A stretch of 64,000 bases of DNA from PSRF01 sp051000815 (GCA_051000815.1 JBPCNX010000092.1:62001-126000); one strand, 5' to 3'; counted from the stretch's first letter, positions 48,563 through 60,985 are shown. The notes: generated by a model from the letters alone, not told the origin. Numbers and translations: made by a program.

Positions 48563-49888
48563 GTGGATAAATTTCGCATCACAGGGGGCCGCCCGCTGAA
48601 AGGTTCCGTTGCAATCAGCGGAGCCAAGAATTCCGCGCTGCCGTGTATGGCAGCGGCACTGCTGAGTCCGGAAACAGTAACGCTGCACAATCTTCCTTAC
48701 GCGCGCGATATTATTACTCAACGGCGATTGCTTGAAGACCTGGGAGCTACAGTTCTAACGCCCGAGCTTCGCACTCATAAGATCATGGCCTCCAATATCG
48801 AATTATTCGAAGCCCCTTACGAATTGGTGAAGACTATGCGAGCGTCGGTACTGGCGTTGGGGCCGTTGCTGGCGCGCTTTGGGAAGGCAAAAGTTTCTCT
48901 GCCCGGCGGTTGTGCGATTGGAACGCGACCCATTGATCTACATCTGCGCGGATTTGAACAACTGGGCGCTGAGGTGACCCTCGAGGGGGGAAATGTCATT
49001 GCCCGCGCACCAGGAGGTGGGCGACTGCGCGGTGCGACGATCAAATTCGATAAAGTAACCGTAACCGGCACCGAAAACCTCTTGATGGCAGCGACCCTGG
49101 CCAGCGGCAAGACCTTTCTTCACAATTCTGCCTGCGAACCGGAGATCAGTGATCTCTGCGAGTTGCTGAACCGGATGGGAGCACGAGTGCGCGGCGCAGG
49201 AACTCCCACAATTGAGATCGAGGGCGTGGCAGAGCTCGGCGGCGCTGAGCATACAATCATCCCCGATCGCATTGAGACCGGAACATTCATCGTGGCGGCA
49301 GCGATCACCGGCGGCGAATTGGAAATTAAAGATTGCCGGCCGGAGCACCTGGCCAGCGTAGTCAACAAGTTCCGCGAAGTTGGCGTGGAGATCGAAGAGC
49401 TCAACCCCAGCACCCTACGAGTGCGATGTGGCAAAACATTGACCGCCAGCGACGTAACTACTGAACCGCATCCGCAATTTCCGACTGACATGCAGGCGCA
49501 GTACATGGCTTTGATGACTGGCGCTGAAGGGCGTTCCGTGATCACGGAAACCATATTCGAAAACCGCTTTATGCATGCTTCGGAAATGCAGCGCATGGGC
49601 GCACAGATTCACCTGAACGGTCGAATTGCCACAGTCACCGGACCGACGAAGTTGACCGGAGCGCCGGTACTGGCCTCAGACCTGCGCGCCTCGGCATCGC
49701 TCGTCCTCGCCGGATTAGTTGCGCAGGGTGAAACAATCATTGAGCGTGTCTATCATATCGATCGCGGATACGAGAGAATTGAAGCGAAGTTGCGAGCGGT
49801 CGGCGCGGACATTCAAAGGATCAGAGAATCCGTAACGGCGCCTCTTTCGGACGCAGCGTCAACTGATGCCGCTCAGTTAGCGTCGTAG
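48563..49888 (+). CDS. murA: UDP-N-acetylglucosamine 1-carboxyvinyltransferase
   Basis: 441 residues. First committed step of peptidoglycan precursor synthesis, transferring enolpyruvate to UDP-GlcNAc. GTG start. MDKFRITGGRPLKGSVAISG, Lys22-Asn23 (AKNSALPCMA), and the catalytic Cys117 in VSLPGGCAIGTRPIDLHLRG, so it should be fosfomycin sensitive. FPTDMQAQYMALMTGAEG and ENRFMHASEMQRMGA complete the fold. Cytosolic. 43 nt before the HIT gene. Upstream 48431-48562 holds no gene. Confidence 0.96.
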   Translation: MDKFRITGGRPLKGSVAISGAKNSALPCMAAALLSPETVTLHNLPYARDIITQRRLLEDLGATVLTPELRTHKIMASNIELFEAPYELVKTMRASVLALGPLLARFGKAKVSLPGGCAIGTRPIDLHLRGFEQLGAEVTLEGGNVIARAPGGGRLRGATIKFDKVTVTGTENLLMAATLASGKTFLHNSACEPEISDLCELLNRMGARVRGAGTPTIEIEGVAELGGAEHTIIPDRIETGTFIVAAAITGGELEIKDCRPEHLASVVNKFREVGVEIEELNPSTLRVRCGKTLTASDVTTEPHPQFPTDMQAQYMALMTGAEGRSVITETIFENRFMHASEMQRMGAQIHLNGRIATVTGPTKLTGAPVLASDLRASASLVLAGLVAQGETIIERVYHIDRGYERIEAKLRAVGADIQRIRESVTAPLSDAASTDAAQLAS

Positions 49889-49931
49889 CGCGAGTCGTAC
49901 TATTTCCGATCAAGGGGAGATTAATCGAAAA

Positions 49932-50282
49932 ATGCTAGAACTGAGTTGCTTGTTTTGTCGAATAGTTGCCGGGGAACTCCCAGCTGAGCTGTTACATCAG
50001 GATGAGCTTTGTGTTGTGATCCGCGATGTCAATCCGCAGGCACCTACACACCTGTTGGTCATCCCGCGAGAACATTTAGAGTCGCTGGACGAAGCCGGGC
50101 GGCAGGACGAGGAAACGTTAGGACACCTTTTGCGAGTGGCGGCGCGGCAAGCCAATGAGCAGGGCTTATCCGAGAGCGGCTATCGCACCGTGATAAATAC
50201 CGGCGCGGGTGCCGGGCAATCGGTTTTTCATCTTCACGTTCATATACTGGGTGGCCGGTCGATGAGTTGGCCTCCAGGTTAA
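49932..50282 (+). CDS. HIT-family hydrolase (HINT-like)
   Basis: 116 residues. CLFCRIVAGELPAELLHQDE, NPQAPTHLLVIPREHLESLD, and the histidine triad motif VFHLHVHILGGRSMSWPPG, which is the HINT branch that hydrolyses AMP-linked amine substrates. The Zn-like CLFC at the N-terminus is common in this group. Cytosolic. It follows murA and is convergent with pckA. Confidence 0.92.
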   Translation: MLELSCLFCRIVAGELPAELLHQDELCVVIRDVNPQAPTHLLVIPREHLESLDEAGRQDEETLGHLLRVAARQANEQGLSESGYRTVINTGAGAGQSVFHLHVHILGGRSMSWPPG

Positions 50283-50310
50283 ATTCCGTCCCCGTAAAGA
50301 TTTCAGATTC

Positions 50311-51939
50311 CTAATCGACCGTGGGGGCCACCGCCCTGACCGCCTCAGAAACTCCACTCTCGTACTTCTTGAAGTTTTCATTAAAACGACGCGCGAGTTC
50401 GCGTGCTTTCTGGTCGTAGGCGTCTTTATCGGCCCAGGTGTTGCGCGGTTGCAATACCTCAGACGGAACGTCAGGACAGGAAACAGGGACGTTAACGCCA
50501 AAGATCGGATCAGGTTTGGTCTCTACCCCCGCTAGTGTGCCGTTGAGTATCGCCCGAATCATGGCGCGCGTATGCGAAATCTTCATCCGTTGTCCAACGC
50601 CGTAAGGTCCACCACTCCAGCCCGTGTTAACTAACCAGCACGCAGCATGATGCTCGGCCATCTTCTTGCCGAGCAGGTCAGCATAGACTCCAGGATGCAA
50701 CACCATAAAAGGAGCACCGAAGCAGGTTGAGAATGCTGCTTCAGGTTCTTTAATTCCTTTTTCCGTGCCGGCAACCTTCGCTGTGTATCCAGACAGGAAG
50801 TGATACATAGCCTGCCCCGGAGTCAGTCGAGCGACAGGCGGCAATACGCCGAAAGCATCCGCGGTCAACATAATGATGTTCTGCGGATGTCCCGCATAAC
50901 CTTCGGAAACTATATTGGGAATACTTGTCAGTGGATAAGAGGCACGCGTGTTTTCAGTTTTCGCGGCGTCGTCCAGGTCGATCTCGCGCGTGACGGGATC
51001 GAAAACAACGTTCTCCAAAATGGTTCCGAACATTTCGGTGGTCCGGTAAATATCCGGTTCAGCTTCGGGAGACAGTTTAATTACTTTCGCATAACAGCCT
51101 CCCTCAAAATTGAACACGCCATTATCGGACCAGCCGTGCTCATCGTCGCCAATGAGCTGCCGTTCCGGATCAGCCGAGAGTGTGGTCTTACCCGTACCGG
51201 ACAAACCAAAAAAGATTGCTACGTCGCCGCCCGCGCCGACATTTGCCGAGCAGTGCATGCTCATTACGCCCTGCTGAGGCAGCAGGTAGTTCAGGATGGT
51301 GAAAACGCTTTTCTTCGTCTCGCCGGCGTAAGAAGTGCCGCCAATCAAAACCAGGCGCTGGCTGAAATCCACCAGGATGAATGTTGGCGAGCGCGTGCCA
51401 TCGCGTTCGGGATCAGCCTGGAAACTGGGGAAGTTAACGATTGTGAATTTCGGACGATGCGGAGCGGTCGCGGATGGATCGCTAATCAGCATTGTGCGGG
51501 CGAAGAGTGAATGCCAGGCGAGCTCGTTAATGATTCGAACCGGAAGACGATACTTGGCGTCAGCACCTCCGAATATGTCCTGGACAAAGAGTTCACGCCC
51601 GGCGGCGTGGGCCATCATTCGATCTTTCATAGCATTAAACTTTTCCTGCGGGAAATCTTTATTGACGTCGCCCCAGAACACCTTGGTCTCGCTGCTCGGT
51701 TCGCGCACGATTGCCTTGTCTTTGGCCGCGCGTCCGGTATGCTCGCCGGTATCCACGATTAGTGCGCCGTAATTCGAAAGGACTCCTTCGTTGCGCCGAG
51801 CGACTTCCTCATACAACTCCGGCGGTGTCAGGTTCCAGTAAACCTTGCTGGCTCCTCGAATGCCATAATTGTCGAGTTCGTAGTCAGTGTTTTTACGACC
51901 CAAGTGCTCGGTGGCTCGTTCTGTGCGAATAGAAGTCAT
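50311..51939 (-). CDS. pckA: Phosphoenolpyruvate carboxykinase (ATP)
   Basis: 542 residues. Converts oxaloacetate and ATP to phosphoenolpyruvate and CO2 in gluconeogenesis. VYWNLTPPELYEEVARRNEG, NVGAGGDVAIFFGLSGTGKT with the P-loop GLSGTGKT, DDEHGWSDNGVFNFEGGCYA (metal-binding Asp), YPLTSIPNIVSEGYAGHPQN, and NTGWSGGPYGVGQRMKI, all characteristic of the ATP-dependent family. Cytosolic. The 51940-52196 gap with the divergent 52197 gene carries no gene and no clear promoter. Confidence 0.97.
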   Translation of the reverse strand: MTSIRTERATEHLGRKNTDYELDNYGIRGASKVYWNLTPPELYEEVARRNEGVLSNYGALIVDTGEHTGRAAKDKAIVREPSSETKVFWGDVNKDFPQEKFNAMKDRMMAHAAGRELFVQDIFGGADAKYRLPVRIINELAWHSLFARTMLISDPSATAPHRPKFTIVNFPSFQADPERDGTRSPTFILVDFSQRLVLIGGTSYAGETKKSVFTILNYLLPQQGVMSMHCSANVGAGGDVAIFFGLSGTGKTTLSADPERQLIGDDEHGWSDNGVFNFEGGCYAKVIKLSPEAEPDIYRTTEMFGTILENVVFDPVTREIDLDDAAKTENTRASYPLTSIPNIVSEGYAGHPQNIIMLTADAFGVLPPVARLTPGQAMYHFLSGYTAKVAGTEKGIKEPEAAFSTCFGAPFMVLHPGVYADLLGKKMAEHHAACWLVNTGWSGGPYGVGQRMKISHTRAMIRAILNGTLAGVETKPDPIFGVNVPVSCPDVPSEVLQPRNTWADKDAYDQKARELARRFNENFKKYESGVSEAVRAVAPTVD

Positions 51940-52196
51940 ATCGTCTCCGGTTGATTATTATTGAGAAAGGCCCCTCAGGCTGTTACGGGCCTGGTCTTGT
52001 GTGAACATTGATGTCGATGTTGTCGATCTTTGTTTTCTTACATCACGGAGGCCATTCGAGGCAAGGCCAGAGAAGCTGCGGGTAGCGTGCTAACGCGTCG
52101 ATTCCAAGACTTTCGACTTTGAGGCAATGCAGCGAAACAGATGAAGAACTACGGGTTTTGCTCTATGCTCCCGATCTGCTACTAAACTACTAGCGA

Positions 52197-52844
52197 ATGA
52201 TCCTTAAGCCCACGTTGGCAAATTTCAGCACATCGGAGCGAAAAGTAATCGCCTCAGTGCGCACGCCCGCCCAGGTGCAACGATTTCTCACATCCATGCC
52301 TTACAACTGGGAGCACAACGGAGGCACGCTCCGATCGTTTCGCGAGGTGCTCAAACGGAATGAAGCCCACTGCCTGGAAGCCGCATTAGTAGCGACGGTA
52401 ATCCTGGAGCAACACGGCTATCCGCCGCTACTGCTGGACATTGAGTCAGTCGATCTCCTCGACCATGTAATCTTCGTTTTTCAAAAGCAGGGATTGTGGG
52501 GCTCGATTGGACGTTCGCGGGACTTGGGACTGCACGGCAGGAAACCGGTATTTCGTAACCTGCGCCAACTGGTATGGAGCTACTTTGATCCATACGTCGA
52601 CTTCTCAGGACGAATCAAAGGTTATGGTCTGACCAATCTTTACGAACTTGGCAATTACGATTGGCGTTTCTCGGCGAAGAACATGCATCGCATCGAAGAA
52701 CACCTGCGAGCAATTCCGCACCGCCCACTAAAGTCGTCAGATAGTCGTTATAAGCGGCTACATGAACGCTATAAAGAATTCAAGGAAGCGCATCCTGACG
52801 AACAGCCTCCGTATTATGATAATCAAGATCAATGGATGCTTTAG
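52197..52844 (+). CDS. Transglutaminase-like hypothetical protein
   Basis: 215 residues. The block NEAHCLEAALVATVILEQHG with catalytic-like Cys59, then PPLLLDIESVDLLDHVIFVF (His) and WGSIGRSRDLGLHGRKPVFR (Asp/Arg), is a transglutaminase-like/cysteine-protease arrangement often found as uncharacterised proteins. No signal peptide. Proximity (16 nt) to recX suggests cotranscription. Specific function unknown. C-terminal helix LKSSDSRYKRLHERYKEFKE is charged. Confidence 0.7.
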   Translation: MILKPTLANFSTSERKVIASVRTPAQVQRFLTSMPYNWEHNGGTLRSFREVLKRNEAHCLEAALVATVILEQHGYPPLLLDIESVDLLDHVIFVFQKQGLWGSIGRSRDLGLHGRKPVFRNLRQLVWSYFDPYVDFSGRIKGYGLTNLYELGNYDWRFSAKNMHRIEEHLRAIPHRPLKSSDSRYKRLHERYKEFKEAHPDEQPPYYDNQDQWML

Positions 52845-52859
52845 CGATAAAGGGTCGGG

Positions 52860-53423
52860 ATGGCAAGACTGAGGAACAATCGCAAGACGACCAGGCCACA
52901 GGAGGGTAGAGCTAAGGCTCCGGTTACACCGGAGGAGCGGCGGCGGCATACCTTTGAACGGGCGATCAAGCTTCTGTCAGCAAGATCACGGTCCGTGGCC
53001 GAGTTACGCGAGCTATTGACCCAGAACAGTGATGCTAACAAGAGCTGCATTGACGAAGTGTTGGCCCGTTTGACTGAATACGGCTACCTCAATGATGAAC
53101 GGTTCGCTTTAGGCTATGCGTCGGCAAGAGTGCGTCAGAGGCCAATTGGTCGTCAGCGATTGAAACGAGATCTGGCACTGAAAAAAGTTAGCAAGGAAAC
53201 TGTCGACGAGGCATTGGATTTGGTATTTGCCGAAACGCCGGAGTCCGAATTAATCGATCGAGCCATTGAAAAACGCACTCGGCTTCGTGGCCGGCCCGGC
53301 AATCGTGCTGAAGCAAAAAGTCTTTTCGATCACTTGCTGCGTCAGGGATTTCCGTTTGAGCTGGTGGCAGAGAAAGTCAGGGCCGCATCACGCGCAAATC
53401 TGGATGAAGATGAAACGATTTGA
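52860..53423 (+). CDS. recX: Regulatory protein RecX
   Basis: 187 residues, RecX family with three-helix repeats: TFERAIKLLSARSRSVAELR, CIDEVLARLTEYGYLNDERF, YASARVRQRPIGRQRLKRDL and LFDHLLRQGFPFELVAEKVR. RecX modulates RecA filament assembly. N-terminal basic extension. Follows the transglutaminase-like gene with a 15-nt gap, with no recA nearby in this window. A strong hairpin (53502-53530) follows about 80 nt later. Confidence 0.9.
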   Translation: MARLRNNRKTTRPQEGRAKAPVTPEERRRHTFERAIKLLSARSRSVAELRELLTQNSDANKSCIDEVLARLTEYGYLNDERFALGYASARVRQRPIGRQRLKRDLALKKVSKETVDEALDLVFAETPESELIDRAIEKRTRLRGRPGNRAEAKSLFDHLLRQGFPFELVAEKVRAASRANLDEDETI

Positions 53424-53501
53424 TTAGGAATACAGCGGTGCGAAAGATGGTTTCGACTGTTGTGGCCCTTAGTTAAGCGTTCAATTCCTCAAACACAAAG
53501 A

Positions 53502-53530
53502 TGCCCGCAGGTTTGGAAGGACTGCGGGCA
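53502..53530. terminator. Bidirectional hairpin between recX and convergent gene
   Basis: TGCCCGCAG (53502-53510) pairs perfectly with CTGCGGGCA (53522-53530), loop 11 nt. T-rich on both sides (CTTCATTGTTT forward; TCTTTGTGTTTG reverse), so it may serve both converging genes. Confidence 0.6.
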
Positions 53531-53556
53531 CTTCATTGTTTACCGGCAAAAGTTCT

Positions 53557-55575
53557 TTAGTGAGGCTTCTGTAGAAACACATCCCAGGCCCAACGTCCGA
53601 CCTGATTGCCCTCCGCGTCAGTCACCTTCGCCCGATACCTGAACCAGTTCCCGTTTTCGTCCTTGCGTCTTGATTCTTTATAGTTCAGGTCAATCATTCG
53701 AATCTCTGAGTTGGCGAGATTTTTCAGTTCGCCGCCTTCAGACAAACCGTTGTGATTGCGGTCCTGCCACAGCTTCAAACTCGCGAAGACACTGTCGCGC
53801 GAATCGATTAGGCCGTCTTTGTTCCCGCCGTTTTCAGGCTTGTCGAACATGGCCAGGGCTCGAAACCCATGCTTCGACTCGCCTGGGCTCAGGTAGGGTT
53901 GCGGGGTAGAACTGCCAAATAGCTCTTTCCCGTCGTCGATGATGCCATTGCCGTTCCGGTCAAGCACCAGCCAGGCATCGTCGGAATCAGTTGCAGTCCA
54001 TGAAACTTGTTCGGCTGCACCTGTCCGGCCAAGGTCGAATAAGACGCCATCCTCGGCGCTGGTCAGATCAAACCCATTGCCTGCGACATCGATGACGATG
54101 GGTGAGTAACAGGAGCAGGTAGCGTCTTCCCATTCTCCGCCACCATTGAAGCAATTCATTTGCTCGGTCGAATCACAACAATAGGCATCGGCCAAATTGA
54201 TCCCAAGATTCTTCCCCGATGATTTCGCCAGTCGTGTGGGCGACTCCATACATATTCCGCCACCACCGCCACCGCCGCCACCGCCCGAAGGTTTGGGAAT
54301 GTTGCAGGTCTGTCCGTGGACAAGCTGGCCCCTCCAGACATCGCCGCCTGTCATTTGCATGCTCAGGCCCGAGCCAACAAGGGTGGCCGTGAAGGAACAA
54401 TCAGGATTGAGGCAATTCTTGGTTGCAACCCCGTGTGCCGAATAACAGCTGATTGGCGTGCCTCGCGGGCCCGCTTGGGTACCATGAACCTGATCGATTC
54501 TATTCTTGTGGAGGTAGATCCAATTGCTTGTCTTACCATTCTCGTAGATGTATATGAAGTTGAAGTCGACTTTGCATAACTGCTGAGTAGTCGACAGGGT
54601 CGAGCAAGAGCCTTCAAACCTGATCATCTCACCGTGTTTGCCGCTGACGTGTTCACTCGTATCCTCAGTTGTGTTTTCAACGAGTTCTCCGGCCATAGGC
54701 GATTCAGAATAACGCAGCGTAGTAGTCGCATTTGGTTTGCTGATCTTATCTAGATCAGATTCCAGCTGAGGAGACCAGCTCGCGCGCATGATACCGGGAG
54801 CGCTCTTTCGCCCTGAGGGCATTTCTGGAGCGGCCGATGCCGGCTTAGGTTCGCCGTCACCTTTGCTTTCCCCCTTCTCACCTACCGCCGGACGCGTCTC
54901 ATTCCAGAGATCGGTGAATGCACCAGCCGAACTCGCGACGGGGTCCCAGAATGTTGGCTTAAGATTTTCAATGGTGCCGTAGGGATTGTGGAAAAGTACC
55001 AGCGAACGATACGAGCGAGTTTTCCCCAGGAACCGGAGTGTGACGTCATACATGGCATACCCGCCAACGTCGTGGTACATGGCGGGTTCGAGACTTAGCA
55101 GATCGTTGATTGTCCATCTCGGATCGTAGCCTGGTGCATATACCCCTGGCATCCATTCTGCATGATAAGCCACGTGAGGATCAGCATTGTTGTGGGTCGT
55201 GACGACCCGGCCCAGTTGTAAAATTTCGCCGGGTCCATGTGTCTTCAGCTCAATACGCGACGAGTTCAAAATTTCCTGAATGGCGCCTACTTTGAAATTA
55301 CTGAGCTCGAATCTCAGGTACCGATCTTCAACTGGCAGATTAGGTTCAGGGCCGGTTGAAATCAACAACGAGGCTTTATTAAATCGAGTCAACTTGGCGT
55401 AGGCCGCCCTGACAAGCTTTTCCGCAGCCGACTCAAATGAAGGCACCTGCTGGCTTGAGATACGCCCTGAATCCGACACCCGTCTCGCACCAGAACTCTT
55501 CTGCGCTTGAGCCGAATTAAACGCGGTGAGGAACAGCAAACAAACAAAAAGAAATAGAGGATGACGCGTTCTCAT
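53557..55575 (-). CDS. Large cysteine-rich secreted protein with calcium-loop-like C-terminus
   Basis: 672 residues with a signal peptide (LFVCLLFLTAFNSAQAQ). No family spans it all. The middle contains a run of ten Gly (about residue 440) and about a dozen Cys residues in pairs (NCLNPDCSF, AYCCDSTEQMNC, ATCSCYSP). The C-terminal 190 residues hold PIVIDVAGNGFDLTSAEDGV, SDDAWLVLDRNGNGIIDDGK and DRNHNGLSEGGELKNL, which resemble calcium-binding loops found in RTX-associated and dockerin-like proteins. Probably exported and disulfide-stabilised. Follows the DsbA-like gene by 8 nt, so the two are co-expressed. Function unknown. Confidence 0.75.
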   Translation of the reverse strand: MRTRHPLFLFVCLLFLTAFNSAQAQKSSGARRVSDSGRISSQQVPSFESAAEKLVRAAYAKLTRFNKASLLISTGPEPNLPVEDRYLRFELSNFKVGAIQEILNSSRIELKTHGPGEILQLGRVVTTHNNADPHVAYHAEWMPGVYAPGYDPRWTINDLLSLEPAMYHDVGGYAMYDVTLRFLGKTRSYRSLVLFHNPYGTIENLKPTFWDPVASSAGAFTDLWNETRPAVGEKGESKGDGEPKPASAAPEMPSGRKSAPGIMRASWSPQLESDLDKISKPNATTTLRYSESPMAGELVENTTEDTSEHVSGKHGEMIRFEGSCSTLSTTQQLCKVDFNFIYIYENGKTSNWIYLHKNRIDQVHGTQAGPRGTPISCYSAHGVATKNCLNPDCSFTATLVGSGLSMQMTGGDVWRGQLVHGQTCNIPKPSGGGGGGGGGGICMESPTRLAKSSGKNLGINLADAYCCDSTEQMNCFNGGGEWEDATCSCYSPIVIDVAGNGFDLTSAEDGVLFDLGRTGAAEQVSWTATDSDDAWLVLDRNGNGIIDDGKELFGSSTPQPYLSPGESKHGFRALAMFDKPENGGNKDGLIDSRDSVFASLKLWQDRNHNGLSEGGELKNLANSEIRMIDLNYKESRRKDENGNWFRYRAKVTDAEGNQVGRWAWDVFLQKPH

Positions 55576-55583
55576 TTTTTCTC

Positions 55584-56648
55584 CTAATGCCTGGTCCGAC
55601 CAGGCTCGTTCGAACGTGAGGTGGTGCGAGCAGATTTTTCCTGCTCGATCAGAGTCTTGAATGTTTCAAAGTCAACCGCGCCCCGCACAATCTTCCCATT
55701 AAGAATGAATGTTGGGGTGCTATTGATTCCCCATCGCGCCGCATCCCTTCTGTCCCGCAGCACGGCATTATTCGAAGCATCAGAATCCAGACACGCTTTA
55801 AACTTGACCGGATTCAAGCCCAGACTCTGAGCGATCGTCGTGAAAATCTCTGTTGAGAATTTCTGACGAGCAAAGAGCGCGTCGTGATACTTCCAAAAGA
55901 GTCCTTGCTCGCCGGCGCAGAAAGCGGCTCGCGCAGAAGCGTTTGACTCCGAATGAATGTCCAGAGGCAAATGTTTGAAGACTAATGTCACCTCGTCTCC
56001 ATAGGCGTCCAACACTTGCTTGATTGCGCTCTGGGACTCGCGACAGTAGGGACATTGAAAGTCTGCAAACTCAATGATGGTGAGCGCTCCATTTTTAGCT
56101 CCTATTGAAGGTGAACCATCGGCATTAGCCAGGACCGGAAAGCGTGGCTCGCGCAACAGGAATTGAACTTCTGCCTTCTCTCTCAGGAGCCTGACGGCCT
56201 CGCGGTACTTGCCGATCCGCGCCTGGTTTTCCAGATCAAGCCTGAGTCTTTCTTTAGCCTCATCAGGACTCAATGCGGCAAACGCCGAGAAGTTTTCCGC
56301 ATAGGCATTTTCAACCTCAGCGGATTTCACCTCCACTTTTCCCTCCATTAAGAGCTTGCGCAACTCTTCAAGCGAAATGCCACGCTTATGGGCCTCCGCT
56401 TCCAAAAGAGACGTGATGATCAGGTTGTCGAGTGTTGCTTTGCGGATTGCGTATAGCTGTTGCTCCAGAGGCATAACCTGCGCCATGAGCAACCCATCAA
56501 CTTCCTGCTGTCTAATCTCCCGGCCATTAACGACAGCGAGCACTTTATTTTCAGTTTGCGCGACTGCGGGACCAGCGGCGACAGCAGCAAAGAGTAAAAA
56601 GATCGCTAACGAAGAAAAATAACGTGCGGAGTTAAGGTAGCTGTTCAT
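55584..56648 (-). CDS. Exported SurA-like chaperone/DsbA-like thioredoxin fusion
   Basis: About 354 residues, start ATG 56648 with GGAG about 11 nt upstream; the open frame extends further. Signal peptide (YFSSLAIFLLFAAVAAGPAV) then NKVLAVVNGREIRQQEVDGL, a SurA-N-type helical chaperone region without an obvious PPIase domain, then a DsbA-type thioredoxin: LTIIEFADFQCPYCRESQSA with the CPYC active site, FKHLPLDIHSESNASARAAF and TPTFILNGKIVRGAVDFETF. It should oxidise or isomerise disulfides, most plausibly those of the adjacent cysteine-rich protein. Periplasmic. Confidence 0.85.
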   Translation of the reverse strand: MNSYLNSARYFSSLAIFLLFAAVAAGPAVAQTENKVLAVVNGREIRQQEVDGLLMAQVMPLEQQLYAIRKATLDNLIITSLLEAEAHKRGISLEELRKLLMEGKVEVKSAEVENAYAENFSAFAALSPDEAKERLRLDLENQARIGKYREAVRLLREKAEVQFLLREPRFPVLANADGSPSIGAKNGALTIIEFADFQCPYCRESQSAIKQVLDAYGDEVTLVFKHLPLDIHSESNASARAAFCAGEQGLFWKYHDALFARQKFSTEIFTTIAQSLGLNPVKFKACLDSDASNNAVLRDRRDAARWGINSTPTFILNGKIVRGAVDFETFKTLIEQEKSARTTSRSNEPGRTRH

Positions 56649-56813
56649 TTTCAAGCTCTCCGATAGAGGGTGATGAGGTCGCGTGTATTCTCTCTGAAAC
56701 GGCAATGCAGTCAACACAAAACTCTTGGCTGAGTCGGCTATGTTGCGGTGAAACTGGTTATTCATGACCTGAACGAATTTGGGATGCGACTGGAACGCTG
56801 CGAAATGGGCTCT

Positions 56814-57152
56814 CTATTCCGAGACATCACGCGCCGGTGTCAAGCTTCTGTATTTTGACGGAGCCAGACCATAGACCTTCTTGAACTCGTGACCAAAGTG
56901 ACTCTCATCTAAAAAGCCAACTCGATTCATGATCTCCTTGACACTCAGAAACGTCATCCGCAAAAGTTTTTCCGCCTCTCGTAATCTAACCGCTTTCAGA
57001 AATTGCGTCGGGGTCTTGCCTGTCTCACTCTTGAACAAGTGCCGCAGGCGCGACGGCGAAAGGTTCACAAGGTCACCTAAAGCCTGGTTAGTCCATTCGC
57101 GGCGACAGTTTGTTTCGACTGCTGCCTGAACGATCTGAACTCTTCGATCCAT
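56814..57152 (-). CDS. AraC-type helix-turn-helix regulator, DNA-binding domain only
   Basis: 112 residues containing only the paired AraC helices: WTNQALGDLVNLSPSRLRHL, FKSETGKTPTQFLKAVRLRE, KLLRMTFLSVKEIMNRVGFL and SHFGHEFKKVYGLAPSKYRS. No ligand-binding domain, so it is either a stand-alone regulator or a truncated one. No ribosome binding site is clear. It is upstream of the foldase/secreted protein operon in the same direction, 165 nt apart, so it may be part of the same regulon; that is inference. Confidence 0.85.
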   Translation of the reverse strand: MDRRVQIVQAAVETNCRREWTNQALGDLVNLSPSRLRHLFKSETGKTPTQFLKAVRLREAEKLLRMTFLSVKEIMNRVGFLDESHFGHEFKKVYGLAPSKYRSLTPARDVSE

Positions 57153-57392
57153 TGGAAAAAGTTTTGTTTAGAAACACGCTGACAAATCCAGCTTCGAGAA
57201 GGGCGATTAAATTAGCGGCCAGTCGCGGCGAGCTACCAATGAGGTCGACGTGAAGAGCCTTGAGTAGTGCGGCAAACTACGCTTAGGTGGATCGCTTGTC
57301 AACGAATTCCGGGAGGGTAGGGTTTTCCGTTTCATGCTGAGATTCAAGCTGACTTGCCGGTAGCGTATTTCACCGGCTTTGAGGGCGCATGC

Positions 57393-57591
57393 TAGACTCA
57401 GAAACCAGGAGTCAGAAATCAGAAGCAAGAGGAACACTATCAAAATGTCCTGCTCATTCAGGATCGCAGCAACTTACGGTTGTGAGAATGATGGTGCTGA
57501 AATGGCCCTCTGGCATACGCCCCGGAAGGGGCTGCACTGCGGACAAGCGCTGGTTTGCTGCCAACTTCTGAATCCTGACTTCTGACTTCTT
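57393..57591. repeat. Heptamer dyad array N (GTCAGAA/CTTCTGA family)
   Basis: Left arm 57393-57430: CTCAGAA, ACCAGGA, GTCAGAA, ATCAGAA, GCAAGAG. Right arm 57564-57591: CTTCTGA, ATCCTGA, CTTCTGA, CTTCT. Spacer about 133 bp with no clear gene. The right arm ends 4 nt before the alaS ATG. This region (57153-57595) has no gene otherwise. Confidence 0.85.
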
Positions 57592-57595
57592 TTAT

Positions 57596-60469
<2,874 letters not shown>

Positions 60470-60985
60470 TTTTTGAGTAGCCGATATGTTCTAATCGGAT
60501 AGCAAGCGGCTCATCCAAATACCGCAGGGAAAAACAAATACGTCCTTGTTCCTCGCAAGGACTCCTTAACCGGCAATACCTTCAAACCTTCAGGCGTTTT
60601 CAATTAAAACCCTAGTTTCGTCTAAGCCTTTGATTACAGCTGGGAACAGCCTTCCCTGACGGACAGGCAGACTTCGCAATAGGTTGAACTCAGCCGACAC
60701 CCACCAGCATGTAGGGCAACCATCTCCTCGCTGATAATCACGTCCGTTACGGAACCAGGCGCATCGAAGTCGGGGCAATAGTTCCGTCAAGCCAACCCGT
60801 CGACAAATTAGTCTCTGGAACAAGTTCGGAGACGGGAAATTCTGGTGCGCAAACTATTAAGGTTCAGTAACGTGGCTGCCCATCTCTACTTTTAAAGAGC
60901 GAAAGGCGCGAGCGTGTGGAGACGGGAACACCTCGCGCCTTTGCTTTTCTACTCGCGGTGCCTCGCGAATAGAGTGGACAAGGCC
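60470..60985. other. Gene-free region after alaS
   Basis: A 516-bp gap. A 77-codon minus-strand ORF at 60590-60823 (CPTCWWVSAEFNLL) has a TTG start, no ribosome binding site and neutral codon use, so it is not called. The only well supported structure is the terminator at 60902-60942. Confidence 0.5.
60902..60942 (+). terminator. Intrinsic terminator
   Basis: AAAGGCGCGAG (60902-60912) pairs with CTCGCGCCTTT (60932-60942) and is extended by GTGT/ACAC in the loop; followed by GCTTTTC. Reads best on the plus strand, though alaS ends 430 bp earlier, which suggests an unannotated transcript upstream. Confidence 0.6.

Noticed and set aside
57379..57585. Possible alaS leader peptide (ends MALWHTPRKGLHCGQALVCC).
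   Set aside because: It spans array N arms, has no Shine-Dalgarno, and lacks a run of Ala codons, so alanine-dependent attenuation is not supported.
60590..60823. 77-codon minus-strand ORF with a CPTC motif.
   Set aside because: TTG start, no Shine-Dalgarno, neutral codon usage and no recognised family; not supported enough to call.
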